DNA of 64,000 nucleotides from Chryseobacterium sediminis (GTDB lineage Bacteria > Bacteroidota > Bacteroidia > Flavobacteriales > Weeksellaceae), in the NCBI RefSeq assembly GCF_008386505.1, contig NZ_VUNZ01000001.1:806001-870000 (forward strand), written 5' to 3'. The first letter of the stretch is position 1. Each line of letters begins with the position of its first letter. The translations under genes and the position numbers were made by a program. Below are positions 42,967 through 52,317 of the stretch, in pieces. Under the pieces are notes generated by a model. That model was not told where the DNA came from and made no database searches. It was given only the letters and a program-made list of their open reading frames with translations.

Positions 42967-43620
42967 TTGAAAACAACCCTAACAGAAGAGAATTACCTGA
43001 AAGCTTTGTTTCATTTAGTTGACAATGAAGGAAAGGTTACGATTAATGAACTCAGTAAATTTTTGAATGTAAAAATGCCGAGTGTCAATAATATGATGAA
43101 AAAGTTTGCAGAGAAAAAGTGGGTCATTTATGAAACCTACAAACCTTTAATCGTCACAGAAAGCGGAAGACGTGAAGCTGCGCTGGTAGTCCGAAAACAC
43201 AGACTTACCGAAATGTTTCTGGTTAAAAAAATGAATTTTGGCTGGGAAAACGTTCATGAGATTGCGGAACAGCTAGAGCATGTACATTCTCAAATTTTCT
43301 TTGATAAAATGGATGAAATTCTGGATTATCCTAAATTTGATCCCCATGGAGAGCCTATTCCTGATAAAGACGGAAATATTATTTCCCAGGATCTGCAGAA
43401 ACTCAGCAATTGTGAACCTGGTGAAAATGTTACTTTTGCTTCTGTCACTTTATCTGACGATGCTTTCTTAACCTATCTCAACGATCGAAAGCTTCTTCTC
43501 AACACCAAAGTAAAAGTCGTTAAAGTGGAAAGTTTTGACAAATCAATGACCATAGAAATTGATGGTAAAACAGAAATTTTAAGCAAAAAAGCGACTGAAA
43601 AAATATTGGTTAAGAAATAA
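42967..43620 (+). CDS. DtxR/MntR-family metal-dependent regulator
   Basis: A 217-residue protein. The start is a TTG (MKTTLTEENYLKALFHLVDN), the only start that preserves the full N-terminal helix. Residues ~1-65 are the winged helix (TINELSKFLNVKMPSVNNMM), 70-140 the dimer/metal domain (VRKHRLTEMFLVKKMNFGWE then EIAEQLEHVHSQ; glutamate and histidine ligands), and the end is an FeoA/SH3-like domain (LSNCEPGENVTFASVTLSDD). Either iron or manganese could be the cofactor. Confidence 0.9.
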   Translation: MKTTLTEENYLKALFHLVDNEGKVTINELSKFLNVKMPSVNNMMKKFAEKKWVIYETYKPLIVTESGRREAALVVRKHRLTEMFLVKKMNFGWENVHEIAEQLEHVHSQIFFDKMDEILDYPKFDPHGEPIPDKDGNIISQDLQKLSNCEPGENVTFASVTLSDDAFLTYLNDRKLLLNTKVKVVKVESFDKSMTIEIDGKTEILSKKATEKILVKK

Positions 43621-43639
43621 TCTTAACGATAAAAATAAG

Positions 43640-43672
43640 CCTCACAGATTGTAAAGTCTGTGAGGTTTTTTA
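43640..43672 (+). terminator. Intrinsic terminator
   Basis: CCTCACAGA / TCTGTGAGG with an 8-nt loop and T-run, 20 nt after the DtxR-family stop. Confidence 0.92.
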
Positions 43673-43795
43673 TTCCCGCGACATCACTTTAAATAAGTTT
43701 TTTGAAATCTTAAAAAACAGTGTGTTTCTATTCCTGTAACTGTTAAAAAACGGTTAAACTCTCTTTCATAAAATACCTGAAAATTAATTTTTAAT

Positions 43796-43803
43796 TAGGT
43801 TTG
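43796..43803 (+). promoter_or_regulatory. -7 promoter element of the metallo-beta-lactamase gene
   Basis: TAGGTTTG (TAnnTTTG), 66 nt before the ATG at 43870. Confidence 0.5.
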
Positions 43804-43869
43804 CAAAACATTCTACAGACTTTGTCTTTCCGACAAATACAAATAATTAATTATTACCAAAAAAAAATT

Positions 43870-44598
43870 ATGAAAAAAAGCATTCCGTTTTTTATTATTT
43901 CGATGTTATTAAGTCCATTTACAAATGCTCAGACTACTGAGGTAAGGGATTTTGTGATTGAACCTCAGATTAAACCCAATTTTTATATTTACAAAACTTT
44001 CGGAGTATTTGGAGGAAAAGAATATTCTACCAATGCTGTTTATCTTGTTACAAAAAAAGGCGTGGTCCTATTTGATGTGCCATGGCAGAAAACCCAATAT
44101 CAAAGCTTGATGGACACTATTCAAAAACGTCATAACCTTCCTGTTATTGCAGTATTTGCCACCCACTCGCATGAAGACAGAGCCGGAGATTTAAGCTTTT
44201 ATAACAACAAAGGAATTAAAACTTATGCAACAGCAAAAACCAATGAACTGTTGAAGAAAGACGGAAAAGCGACTTCTACAGAAATCATCAAAACAGGGAA
44301 ACCTTACCGTATTGGCGGAGAAGAATTTGTGGTAGACTTTTTGGGTGAAGGACATACAGCCGATAATGTAGTGGTATGGTTCCCAAAATATAAAATCCTG
44401 GATGGAGGATGTCTTGTGAAAAGCAAATCAGCAGTTGATCTCGGCTACACAGGAGAAGCCAATGTTGCACAATGGCCACAAACCATGACAAAACTGAAAA
44501 CCAAATATTCACAGGCTACTCTTGTGATTCCCGGCCACGATGAATGGAAAGGCGGCGGACATGTAGAGCATACTCTTGATCTTCTGAATAAAAAATAA
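43870..44598 (+). CDS. bla: Subclass B1 metallo-beta-lactamase, IND/CGB type
   Basis: I start at the ATG at 43870, because the promoter box at 43796 would lie upstream and the signal peptide MKKSIPFFIISMLLSPFTNA begins there. The mature enzyme has all zinc ligands: H99-S-H101-E-D103 (HSHED), H162 in GEGHTADN, C181 in GGCLVKS and H223 in PGHDEWKGG (residue numbers of this precursor). The sequence FGVFGGKEYSTNAVYLVTKK is nearly that of IND and CGB enzymes, intrinsic to Chryseobacterium. It hydrolyses penicillins, cephalosporins and carbapenems in the periplasm. E102 replaces the usual second Asp of HSHDD; this residue is not a zinc ligand. It is a chromosomal lone gene with no mobile element beside it. 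Confidence 0.95.
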   Translation: MKKSIPFFIISMLLSPFTNAQTTEVRDFVIEPQIKPNFYIYKTFGVFGGKEYSTNAVYLVTKKGVVLFDVPWQKTQYQSLMDTIQKRHNLPVIAVFATHSHEDRAGDLSFYNNKGIKTYATAKTNELLKKDGKATSTEIIKTGKPYRIGGEEFVVDFLGEGHTADNVVVWFPKYKILDGGCLVKSKSAVDLGYTGEANVAQWPQTMTKLKTKYSQATLVIPGHDEWKGGGHVEHTLDLLNKK

Positions 44599-44604
44599 AA
44601 TCAA

Positions 44605-44637
44605 AGAGCCCTGGCAAATGCCTGGGCTCTCTAATTT
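44605..44637 (+). terminator. Intrinsic terminator of the beta-lactamase gene
   Basis: AGAGCCC / GGGCTCT stem extended by TGGCA-type pairs, followed by a moderate T-rich tail (CTAATTTT). Confidence 0.8.
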
Positions 44638-44650
44638 TAAAGCCATCATT

Positions 44651-45826
44651 TTAATGATTAATATTTTCTAAGAGTTGTGATACGCTTTCTATTTCCTCTA
44701 ATGTATTGAAATAATGAGGTGATAACCGGATCGCATGATCTACATTTTTAGATGTAAAATCAATTAATGCATCTCCTTTTTTATTTTCCTTAAAAAACAC
44801 ATTGTTCTCAGTCAGTATTTGATGAACCTTTTCAACCCCTCCGTCTGCCTGGCAAAAAGTAATAATACTGCTTAATCTGTTTCCCTTATCCAAAACTCTG
44901 AAGCCATTCTTCTGCAAACTGGTCCTTAAGGTATCTGCCAACGCACGATTATAATTCTCAATTTGATCTATTCCAATCATATTGGCATAGCGCAAAGCCT
45001 CTGTAAATCCTAACAGAGCAGCGTATGACCTTTCAAAAAGTTCAAACCTTTTAGCAGTATCATTAAGTTTAAAATCATCAAAAGAAGTCCATTTTGCCCC
45101 AAAGCTATCTAAAAACAAAGGATACATATTCTCATTTAAGGCCTTATCAGAAACATACAAAAAGCCTGTTCCCCTTGGTCCTCTCATAAATTTCCTTCCG
45201 GTTGCCGTCAAAAAGTCACAATTAATTTTTTCAACATCCACCACAATCTGTCCTACAGACTGACATGCATCCACAAGATAAAGAACATTATACTGTTTAC
45301 ATAAGTTCCCCACTCTTTCTACATTTTGAATTAGGCCGGAATTCGTAGGAATGTGAGTGACAGCAATTAATTTAGGATTATGCTTTTTGATTAAATTCTC
45401 AAAATCTTCAAGATCAAGTTCGTAGTCAGGCAGATTGGCAACTCTGATGATTTCAATATGATACCTTTTCTTCAGGGAAATAAAAGCAATCTGATTGGAT
45501 ATATAATCATCGTTGGTAGTAATAATACAGTCTCCTTCTTTAAAAGAAATACTGGACAATGCTTTTGCATAACCATCTGTTGAGCTGCTTACAAATGCAA
45601 TATTGGAAGGTTTTGCATTAATCAGTTTCGCAGTCTCTTCATAAAACTGGCTTATATGAGCTGAGTTTCGTACCGCAGCCGTATAGCCTCCAAACTCCTG
45701 TTCTTCATATAAAAATTTAACTGTAGCATCTACAACGCTCTTAGGCATTAATGATGCCCCTGCACTGTTTAAAAATATCTTATCCGAACATCCCGGGGTC
45801 TCCTGTCTAATGAGCTCTAAATTCAT
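44651..45826 (-). CDS. Aminotransferase class V-fold PLP enzyme
   Basis: I start at the ATG of MNLELIRQETPGCSDKIFLN; an ATG three codons earlier is also possible. The 391-residue protein has the class V/NifS-like pattern: FLNSAGASLMPKSVVDATVK, FVSSSTDGYAKALSSI, VTHIPTNSGLIQNVERVG, YLVDACQSVGQIVVDV (Asp/His region) and the lysine in ATGRKFMRGPRGTGFLY. The absence of a desulfurase cysteine loop suggests an aminotransferase or lyase, not a cysteine desulfurase. It ends a run whose upstream gene is tssK, ~100 nt away; likely independent of it. Confidence 0.88.
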   Translation of the reverse strand: MNLELIRQETPGCSDKIFLNSAGASLMPKSVVDATVKFLYEEQEFGGYTAAVRNSAHISQFYEETAKLINAKPSNIAFVSSSTDGYAKALSSISFKEGDCIITTNDDYISNQIAFISLKKRYHIEIIRVANLPDYELDLEDFENLIKKHNPKLIAVTHIPTNSGLIQNVERVGNLCKQYNVLYLVDACQSVGQIVVDVEKINCDFLTATGRKFMRGPRGTGFLYVSDKALNENMYPLFLDSFGAKWTSFDDFKLNDTAKRFELFERSYAALLGFTEALRYANMIGIDQIENYNRALADTLRTSLQKNGFRVLDKGNRLSSIITFCQADGGVEKVHQILTENNVFFKENKKGDALIDFTSKNVDHAIRLSPHYFNTLEEIESVSQLLENINH

Positions 45827-45924
45827 TTTTATCAATCCTTAAAGTAAATTTACTTTTAATTTTTTCTGCATATCCACATAAAAAATCCCGAATTTAAATC
45901 CGGGATTCTATTTTTTAAAGTGAT

Positions 45925-47064
45925 TTAATCTAAAACACTCCAGCCTCTTTTAGGATTTGTATTGGTAGAAACCTCCTGCTCGTTAACAATGATGTTTTCT
46001 TTTCTCTGACCGATATAATCAAGTTCGCTTAGTTTAGAGAAAATTGTCTCAAGACTTTTCAGCATCTGTTGGATGTAAAGCAACGGTTCTCCACAGTTAT
46101 GATGATCATAATTCGTTTCTGCAACAATAGAAAGCTGGTTTAATAAAGTATGAGGAGCAATCTCACTCCATTCCAGACTATAATTCAGCATTTCTTCCAA
46201 TTCAGCAGGAACAAGAAGCTGGGTTGAATTATATAAATGAAGAGCTAATCTTGCAAAAGACTCAATCAAAAATACAGGTGGCTGCCAAGGAGTAATATTT
46301 CTGAACTGGAAATACATATCTCCAAAAGTATTCACCATTGTGCTGCACAGGAACTTAACGTTTTGTGCTAAAGCTGTATTCTGGTTTTTATGGGAGGTCT
46401 TCTGAATAATTTTAAAAGCATATTGCTGAAGATTCCCGATAGATTTTGCATAACTGCTGTAATAATCCACCAAAGCCGGATGACTTTGCACAGAAGTACA
46501 AGGCGGAATAAAGTTGGAATCTACCTGAGCGATATTCCCTTTTAAATCTACTTTCCCAATAATAAGATAATTACCTCCGGAATAGCTGCTGTTCAAAGAA
46601 GTTACAGGAAGCAGTTCAATATGGTGGTTGGGCTGTGCGCTTGGGTGACGTGGCGGAATTTCTTCAGGGTCAATATCTCCGAAAGGAACTTTATCAAAAG
46701 GGTTTACAGAGATTAAGATATAATATTCTCCGTCTGCCTGCTCTTCGTTCATAGATTTTGCCAAAGACTTTACACTGATTCTTCTGTCTGTCAGTTCAAT
46801 ACGGTACCCTGCCATTGTTACAGCGCTGCAACGCTTGATAACAAGCTGTACATCATTGGTTGCTGTGTTGTGAACATCAAAAATGGTACGGTCTGTAAAT
46901 TCATTGGAAATAGGCAGAAGTCCGTAGTTATATGTAGTAATTCCAAGGGAATTGGAATCTCTGATGGTATCAATTAAGAAATTATCCTGATCATTAAGGT
47001 GTCTCTGGGAAACCTTCATCCCATCCACCCAATTGATTGCAAAATGTTTTATTGGCTGTATCAT
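45925..47064 (-). CDS. tssK: Type VI secretion baseplate protein TssK (Bacteroidota subtype iii)
   Basis: A 379-residue protein. The N-terminal segment FAINWVDGMKVSQRHLNDQD, the NYGLLPIS turn and the IDPEEIPPRHPSAQP-type proline stretch (PFGDIDPEEIPPRHPSAQPN) match TssK of the Bacteroidota T6SS. TssK trimers join the baseplate wedge to the membrane complex. It is downstream of tssN and tssG in one minus-strand unit. Confidence 0.88.
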   Translation of the reverse strand: MIQPIKHFAINWVDGMKVSQRHLNDQDNFLIDTIRDSNSLGITTYNYGLLPISNEFTDRTIFDVHNTATNDVQLVIKRCSAVTMAGYRIELTDRRISVKSLAKSMNEEQADGEYYILISVNPFDKVPFGDIDPEEIPPRHPSAQPNHHIELLPVTSLNSSYSGGNYLIIGKVDLKGNIAQVDSNFIPPCTSVQSHPALVDYYSSYAKSIGNLQQYAFKIIQKTSHKNQNTALAQNVKFLCSTMVNTFGDMYFQFRNITPWQPPVFLIESFARLALHLYNSTQLLVPAELEEMLNYSLEWSEIAPHTLLNQLSIVAETNYDHHNCGEPLLYIQQMLKSLETIFSKLSELDYIGQRKENIIVNEQEVSTNTNPKRGWSVLD

Positions 47065-47090
47065 GTTTAATACTTTTTAATTTTTTGTGA

Positions 47091-47993
47091 TTATGATTTT
47101 CTTGCGACTCCCTCCTCTTCATGCTGAATGACTCTCTTACAAATCACCACTTCATTTTCAGAAATGCTGTTTGTTGTAATGTCCTGGTCGAAATCTATAT
47201 ATTTTCTGAAACTGAAAAACGATTTTTTAGTGTAAAATATCCAGTAATAAGGTTCATTCCCCTCATCTGAAAGATGAATAATAGAACCTGGGTTTTTATG
47301 GTTATAATCATCCACTACTCTATAGAACCAATCTCCGAAGGTAACTCCTGTCGGAAGTGTTTTCGCTTTGATTCTGAAACGGTTGGTATCTTCTAATTTT
47401 TTGCTCAATTCAACATTCAGTACCATTAATCTGTCAAAATCTGCCCCTTCAAAATCTGGCAGTTTCTGCTCCGGTGAATATCTCCATGTTTTATAAATAT
47501 CAAAAGGAATTGTAATAAACTGGATATAACAGTAATAAAATACCATCGGAACTACAAAGATCAGCATACTTGTTGCTGCCATTACAGAATATCCTAATCC
47601 TTTACTCATCCAGTTAAAGATCAAAGTAAAAAGATACCCTCCCAAAGCGATACACGTTAATGAAAGTATAGACTCAAACAGAATACTCATTGCCAGAGAT
47701 TCTATATGCTTCTTGAAATATTTATGCAATAAATTCACATGAATAATCCCAAAAATAAGGTAAATAACTTGTGCGATGAGATACCAGTACGGATTAAAAA
47801 GGTTTCCGGCAAATCCAAAAAACCCCGGAATAGCCAGGCATAAACTGCACAGAAGTACATATATAATAATTACTTTAATTTTTATCGCAGGTTTATTTCT
47901 CCTGATTACACCCAGTATAACCATCATAATAATTGCGATTAAAGGCATTAAGATATACCTTAAAAAAATACCTTTTACTGAAGAAATTTCCAT
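47091..47993 (-). CDS. tssN: Type VI secretion protein TssN
   Basis: A 300-residue protein with about five N-terminal membrane helices (residues ~10-165; YILMPLIAIIMMVILGVIR, ALGGYLFTLIFNWMSKGLGY) and a cytoplasmic C-terminal domain (ADFDRLMVLNVELSKKLEDT; GVTFGDWFYRVVDDYNHKNP). TssN is restricted to the Bacteroidota T6SS, where it belongs to the trans-envelope complex that replaces TssJLM. It lies 26 nt upstream of tssK and 54 nt after tssG. Confidence 0.85.
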   Translation of the reverse strand: MEISSVKGIFLRYILMPLIAIIMMVILGVIRRNKPAIKIKVIIIYVLLCSLCLAIPGFFGFAGNLFNPYWYLIAQVIYLIFGIIHVNLLHKYFKKHIESLAMSILFESILSLTCIALGGYLFTLIFNWMSKGLGYSVMAATSMLIFVVPMVFYYCYIQFITIPFDIYKTWRYSPEQKLPDFEGADFDRLMVLNVELSKKLEDTNRFRIKAKTLPTGVTFGDWFYRVVDDYNHKNPGSIIHLSDEGNEPYYWIFYTKKSFFSFRKYIDFDQDITTNSISENEVVICKRVIQHEEEGVARKS

Positions 47994-48047
47994 TTGTTTC
48001 TTTTCGAATTTATACTTTGTTGGTAGTTGTAAATATAATAAAATAAT

Positions 48048-48989
48048 TTAGAGGAATGTAGAGTATCCAAGGCGGCTGGCATTTCTTCCATCGTCCTCAA
48101 GACTGAACGAATATTCCTCTTTTTCTGTAACAAAATTCTCTTCCACATCCACTGTTACCGGAAGAAAATAATCATACAGCGACTGAAGTACATTTCTGAA
48201 CGGACTTCCCGGGATATATTTTTTCATATCTTCATAAGGTATAGGTCCAATATTCACCACCCAGTTTCGCTGCCCATCCATATGAGGACCACTTGGAATA
48301 TAGGTTACCCCCAATCTTGAATTCCCCAATAACATGGAGTTATCATTTTTCTCAATCTCATCAATAATGTTGGGTGAAAAAGTTACGTTTACCGGTACCT
48401 GCAGGAAAGCAGTCATACATCTTTCAAACCATTTTTTATCTCCTCTTATCTGGTGGAAAAACGGAAGAATATGCATAAAAATATAGGCACTCTGCTTGTC
48501 CAGCATCTTTATCAGCGGCCAGAGTTCACTTACCGTTTCCAATAAAGAATCCGTATTGCTTGTAATATCAAATTCAGATTCTTTAAGTAAAGCACTGATC
48601 TCCGTAAAAAAAACTTCCAGCTCAAAAGGACGGAAAAACTTACGGGCATCATCTTCTACTCTTTTCTGTTTACGGATTTCCCTTACCACAGTATCTACAT
48701 TCTTTCTGGAAGCCCCAAGAGACGGCGGATGGAATAAACCCTCCGGAAGATAGTCATAAATGCCTTCCCTGTAACTCTCTATGGTAAATACTTCCTCATC
48801 AAATCCTAAATAACTGCTTGAAATACTCTTAATATCCTTCAGATAAGCACGGTCGTTCACGCCAACACGCTCAATAAATATATTGCTTACCGCACGGTGA
48901 TATTTCAAAAGGTTAACAGCCACAGCTTCAGCTTTAAAGTCTGTCTGCAGCTTATTGTAATGCATATCTACAATATTAGTCTCATACAT
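48048..48989 (-). CDS. tssG: Type VI secretion baseplate protein TssG-like
   Basis: A 313-residue protein. The pattern FKAEAVAVNLLKYHRAVSNI, KIFIERVGVNDRAYLKDIKS-like start (FIERVGVNDRAYLKDIKSIS), and LGVTYIPSGPHMDGQRNWVV followed by IGPIPYEDMKKYIPGS fit the Bacteroidota TssG-like baseplate family. TssG pairs with TssF in the wedge; no tssF is present upstream (48990-49478 has no gene). It is the first gene of the tssG-tssN-tssK unit. Confidence 0.85.
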   Translation of the reverse strand: MYETNIVDMHYNKLQTDFKAEAVAVNLLKYHRAVSNIFIERVGVNDRAYLKDIKSISSSYLGFDEEVFTIESYREGIYDYLPEGLFHPPSLGASRKNVDTVVREIRKQKRVEDDARKFFRPFELEVFFTEISALLKESEFDITSNTDSLLETVSELWPLIKMLDKQSAYIFMHILPFFHQIRGDKKWFERCMTAFLQVPVNVTFSPNIIDEIEKNDNSMLLGNSRLGVTYIPSGPHMDGQRNWVVNIGPIPYEDMKKYIPGSPFRNVLQSLYDYFLPVTVDVEENFVTEKEEYSFSLEDDGRNASRLGYSTFL

Positions 48990-49448
48990 AGTGTTTCCTC
49001 TGATTATGACTTGTAAAGATAATATATCTCATAAGTTTGAAAAAATATTTTACGAATAATTTTATCCTAAAAATAATAATTTATTGACATTAAAAGGAAT
49101 AAATTCAGGCAAATTCCGTAAAAATACGGTAAATAAAAGGTTTACTTGTTTTTTTAAATTTAAAACTAACTATTCAGAATCAGACGGTTAAAGGTCTAAA
49201 ATTCAATGTTTGAGTTGATATTAAAGTTTTTTATTTTAGTTCATCCTTTATATATAAGAATCTTGTGTCTTACTATTCTTCTATATCCACACTCTCCTGT
49301 TCCTGTTATTTATTCTCGTCTCCTGATCCGATAAAATATAAGCTTCAAACGTAGTACAATTACATCTTATCATGCAGATTAAATTTTATTAACATCATCT
49401 TATGGAATAAATTCGGGATAATGCATGCTCATTCCGAAAGTGGGCCGT
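48990..49448. other. Gene-free intergenic region
   Basis: About 460 nt between divergent tssG and the nuclease gene. It presumably holds the tss promoter; no ORF above background, repeat or hairpin is evident. Confidence 0.55.
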
Positions 49449-49456
49449 ATCTTTGC
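49449..49456 (+). promoter_or_regulatory. S1/P1 nuclease promoter -7 element
   Basis: TATCTTTG (TAnnTTTG) 23 nt before the ATG at 49479. Confidence 0.6.
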
Positions 49457-49478
49457 AGACTGAAAATTGTTATTTAAA

Positions 49479-50270
49479 ATGAAAAGTATTTATTCTAAAA
49501 TTCTGATTTTAGCATTCATGGCCTCTTCACTTTATTCTTATGCATGGGGATTAACGGGACACAGAGTTATTGCAGACATTGCAGAAAACCATCTTTCCCG
49601 AAAAGCAAGAAGAGAAATCAAAAAAATAATGGGAAAAGAACGCCTGGCTTACTGGGCAAACTGGCCGGATTTTATTAAATCTGATACCACAGGAGCATGG
49701 AAGCAGGCTTCGTCATGGCATTACGTAAACATTGATCCAATGACCGACTTTAAAGCTTTTGAACAAAACTTAAAAGCACAGGCAGGACCAAGCCTTTACA
49801 CTCAGGTAAACACCCTGTCCAGCCAGATCAAAGACAAAAACACTTCTGAAAAAGACAGAAAAATTGCTTTAATCTTCCTTATCCATATTATGGGAGATCT
49901 TGCACAACCCCTTCACGTAGGAAGAGCAGAAGATTTGGGTGGAAATAAAATCAATGTGACCTATTTCGGGGAAAAAACCAATTTACACTCAGTTTGGGAC
50001 GGAAAATTGGTAGATTCTCAAAAATACAGTTACACAGAATATTCTAAACTTTTAGATATTAAATCTAAAGAAGAAGTAGCACAGATACAGTCCGGAACAC
50101 TGGAAGACTGGTTGTATGATTCTCATAAAATTGCCAACAAGATCTATGCGCAGACTCCTAACGATTCTAAATTATCTTACGACTATCAGTATAAATTCAA
50201 CGATACAGTAGAAAGACAATTATTGTATGGAGGATTGAGACTTGCAAAAGTATTAAATGAGCTTTTTTAG
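49479..50270 (+). CDS. Exported S1/P1 family nuclease
   Basis: I start at the ATG at 49479 (MKSIYSKILILAFMASSLYS), giving a signal peptide and a mature N-terminus at or near WGLTGHRVIADIAE, whose tryptophan is a zinc ligand in the family. Other ligand segments: YWANWPDFIKSD, SWHYVNIDP, IHIMGDLAQPLHVGRAEDLG and NLHSVWDGKLVD, all with the expected His and Asp. The three-zinc enzyme degrades single-stranded DNA/RNA or removes 3'-phosphates; it is probably periplasmic or secreted. Confidence 0.93.
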   Translation: MKSIYSKILILAFMASSLYSYAWGLTGHRVIADIAENHLSRKARREIKKIMGKERLAYWANWPDFIKSDTTGAWKQASSWHYVNIDPMTDFKAFEQNLKAQAGPSLYTQVNTLSSQIKDKNTSEKDRKIALIFLIHIMGDLAQPLHVGRAEDLGGNKINVTYFGEKTNLHSVWDGKLVDSQKYSYTEYSKLLDIKSKEEVAQIQSGTLEDWLYDSHKIANKIYAQTPNDSKLSYDYQYKFNDTVERQLLYGGLRLAKVLNELF

Positions 50271-50615
50271 TTACTAGTTATGAGTTGCGTGTTGCGAGTT
50301 TACGGGTTCACAAACCCAAACTTAAAATAGTACTCTTAGATATAAAAACGAAACTTCGGTTTCGTTTTTTTTTGTTTAAGGTTTAAGGAAATTACAGAAT
50401 TCTCAGATAAGGTCTGGTCTTTTTGTTATTAATGAATATTTTATTTATAGTCCGAAACAAACCATAAACAACTGAATATCAGAAATATATTTTGTTTTTA
50501 AGAAAATTATCATTATTTTAACAGGTTTCTTTTCACAAAAAAAATAAAACTTGTGTAACCTTTTTACCTTTTCATACGTATATATTATAGTAACTCTTTT
50601 TTGAGGATAAAATAA
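50271..50615. other. Intergenic region with dispersed repeat and terminator
   Basis: Contains a low-complexity block (ATGAGTTGCGTGTTGCGAG then TTTACGGG) related to the repeats at 37482 and 38150, and a terminator at 50344-50373. The rest is the AT-rich promoter region of the sigma factor gene. Confidence 0.6.
50344..50373 (+). terminator. Intrinsic terminator with UUCG tetraloop
   Basis: AAAAACGAAAC-TTCG-GTTTCGTTTTT, a C(UUCG)G-closed stem and long T-run, about 75 nt after the nuclease stop. Confidence 0.9.
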
Positions 50616-51482
50616 ATGAGACAATTAAAAATCACTAAGCAGGTAACCAACAGGGAAACTGCTTCATTAGACAAGTATTTGCAGGAAATTGGTAAAGTGG
50701 AACTGATCACTGCGGACGAAGAAGTAGAATTGGCACAAAGAATACGTGCAGGCGACAGAGCCGCACTGGAGAAATTAATCAAAGCCAACCTTCGTTTCGT
50801 AGTTTCTGTATCTAAGCAATACCAAAATCAAGGTCTTTCTTTACCCGATTTGATCAATGAAGGTAACCTAGGATTAATGAAAGCGGCAAAAAGGTACGAT
50901 GAAACTAGAGGTTTCAAATTTATCTCTTATGCAGTATGGTGGATCCGTCAATCAATCTTACAGGCATTGGCTGAGCAGTCAAGAATTGTAAGACTACCAT
51001 TGAACAAAATTGGTTCTATCAACAAAATCAATAAAGCATACGCTCACCTTGAGCAGGAAAATGAAAGACCACCTTCTCCGGAAGAATTGGCTGAAGTTCT
51101 TGACATGAGCGAGGAAGATATTAAAGAATCTATGAAAAACTCCGGAAGACACCTGTCTATGGATGCACCTTTAGTAGAAGGTGAAGATTCTAATCTTTAT
51201 GATGTATTACGTTCAGGAGAATCTCCAAGTCCAGATAAAGATCTGATGCTTGAATCTCTACAAATCGAGATTGAAAGAGCATTGAATACTTTGACGCCAA
51301 GAGAGGCTGATTTGGTAAGATTATACTTCGGACTGAACGGAAAACACCCAATGACTTTAGAGGAAATTGGTGAAACTTTCGATCTTACAAGAGAGAGAGT
51401 TCGTCAGATCAAAGAAAAAGCAATTAAGAGACTAAAACACAATACCAGAAGCAAGATTCTTAAATCTTATCTGGGTAAATAA
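50616..51482 (+). CDS. rpoD: Primary RNA polymerase sigma factor (RpoD/SigA family, Bacteroidota type)
   Basis: A 288-residue sigma-70 protein without the long region 1.1/NCR of proteobacterial RpoD, as in Bacteroidota. Region 1.2 at the start ([20 protein letters not shown]), region 2 ([40 protein letters not shown] is the -7 recognition and melting helix), region 3, and region 4 ([40 protein letters not shown]). The sigma factor that reads TAnnTTTG promoters. Single gene with its own terminator. Confidence 0.96.
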   Translation: MRQLKITKQVTNRETASLDKYLQEIGKVELITADEEVELAQRIRAGDRAALEKLIKANLRFVVSVSKQYQNQGLSLPDLINEGNLGLMKAAKRYDETRGFKFISYAVWWIRQSILQALAEQSRIVRLPLNKIGSINKINKAYAHLEQENERPPSPEELAEVLDMSEEDIKESMKNSGRHLSMDAPLVEGEDSNLYDVLRSGESPSPDKDLMLESLQIEIERALNTLTPREADLVRLYFGLNGKHPMTLEEIGETFDLTRERVRQIKEKAIKRLKHNTRSKILKSYLGK

Positions 51483-51504
51483 TTTTAGCGTAAAAAATTT
51501 TATA

Positions 51505-51537
51505 GGCGGAGTCTGGTTTCAGGCTCCGTTTTTTTAT
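51505..51537 (+). terminator. Intrinsic terminator of rpoD
   Basis: CGGAGTCTG / CAGGCTCCG-type stem and seven Ts, 22 nt after the stop codon. Confidence 0.9.
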
Positions 51538-51713
51538 TTATTCCAAAGGCTATATAGAATCAATTACATTCAATCTGCAGACTTCTGTAACATTTTTCAC
51601 CGTTTGTTCAACTAATTAAAATCATATCCTTTCCTCATTTGCATTAAAATCTAAATGAGTAATTTTAGTTGTTGGGATATGATACTGATGATACACCAAA
51701 ATAAAAACAGACT

Positions 51714-52302
51714 ATGAAAAAAATACTTTTTGCCTCTATCCTTGCATTATCTGTACTTTCTTGTAGAGAAAATAAATCCCAAAAACATGATATTGTTGAA
51801 AAAGCAGCTGAGAATACGGAATCAAGTATGCCAATAAAGAGATTAAGTAAAACTCAGGATATATTCAATGGTATTTATTATGAAAAAATAAAAAATGATG
51901 AAGGATTAAAGAAAATGGATGAGAAAATATCTTTAATTCAAGAAGATGCTCATAAAATGCAAAGTATATAGCAGCATCATTTCTAATTCAGAAGATTATT
52001 ATTTGATTGCAAAAAATGAAGCAAAATCTATTAATGATTCGGTTTTAAGAAAGGAAATGATGAACCTCATCACAGAAAGTTCAGACAAGTATTATCTAAA
52101 AGTTCAAAAAATAAAAGAACTTAAGAGTAAGATTAATAGGAATAAACAAAGTATTTACAGTGTATATGCTGCACTCAAAATCAGAAAAACCCTTCCTGAA
52201 ATTGAAAAATACCAGAATGCCCATCCTCTGAAAACAGACAGCCTCAATCAATTCATCAATAAACAAAAACAACTGCTGGAAGAGTTGAAAAAAATAAAAT
52301 AA
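51714..52302 (+). pseudogene. Frameshifted lipoprotein gene
   Basis: Two overlapping frames together make one ~195-residue lipoprotein. Frame 1 (51714-51971) begins MKKILFASILALSVLSCREN with a lipobox (LSVLSC) and stops after HKMQSI. Frame 2 continues from ~51960 in another frame (YSSIISNSEDYYLIAKNEAK to the end EELKKIK). The shift is at ATGCAAAGTATATAG. Both halves are helical and Lys/Glu-rich and alike in composition, so a single indel or a sequencing error explains it. No family assigned. Confidence 0.7.
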
Positions 52303-52317
52303 ACACCGCTACACCTC

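Noticed and set aside
43801-43869. A longer start for the beta-lactamase
   Set aside because: The region lies at the -7 promoter element (43796-43803) and lacks a signal-peptide shape; the ATG at 43870 gives a standard leader.
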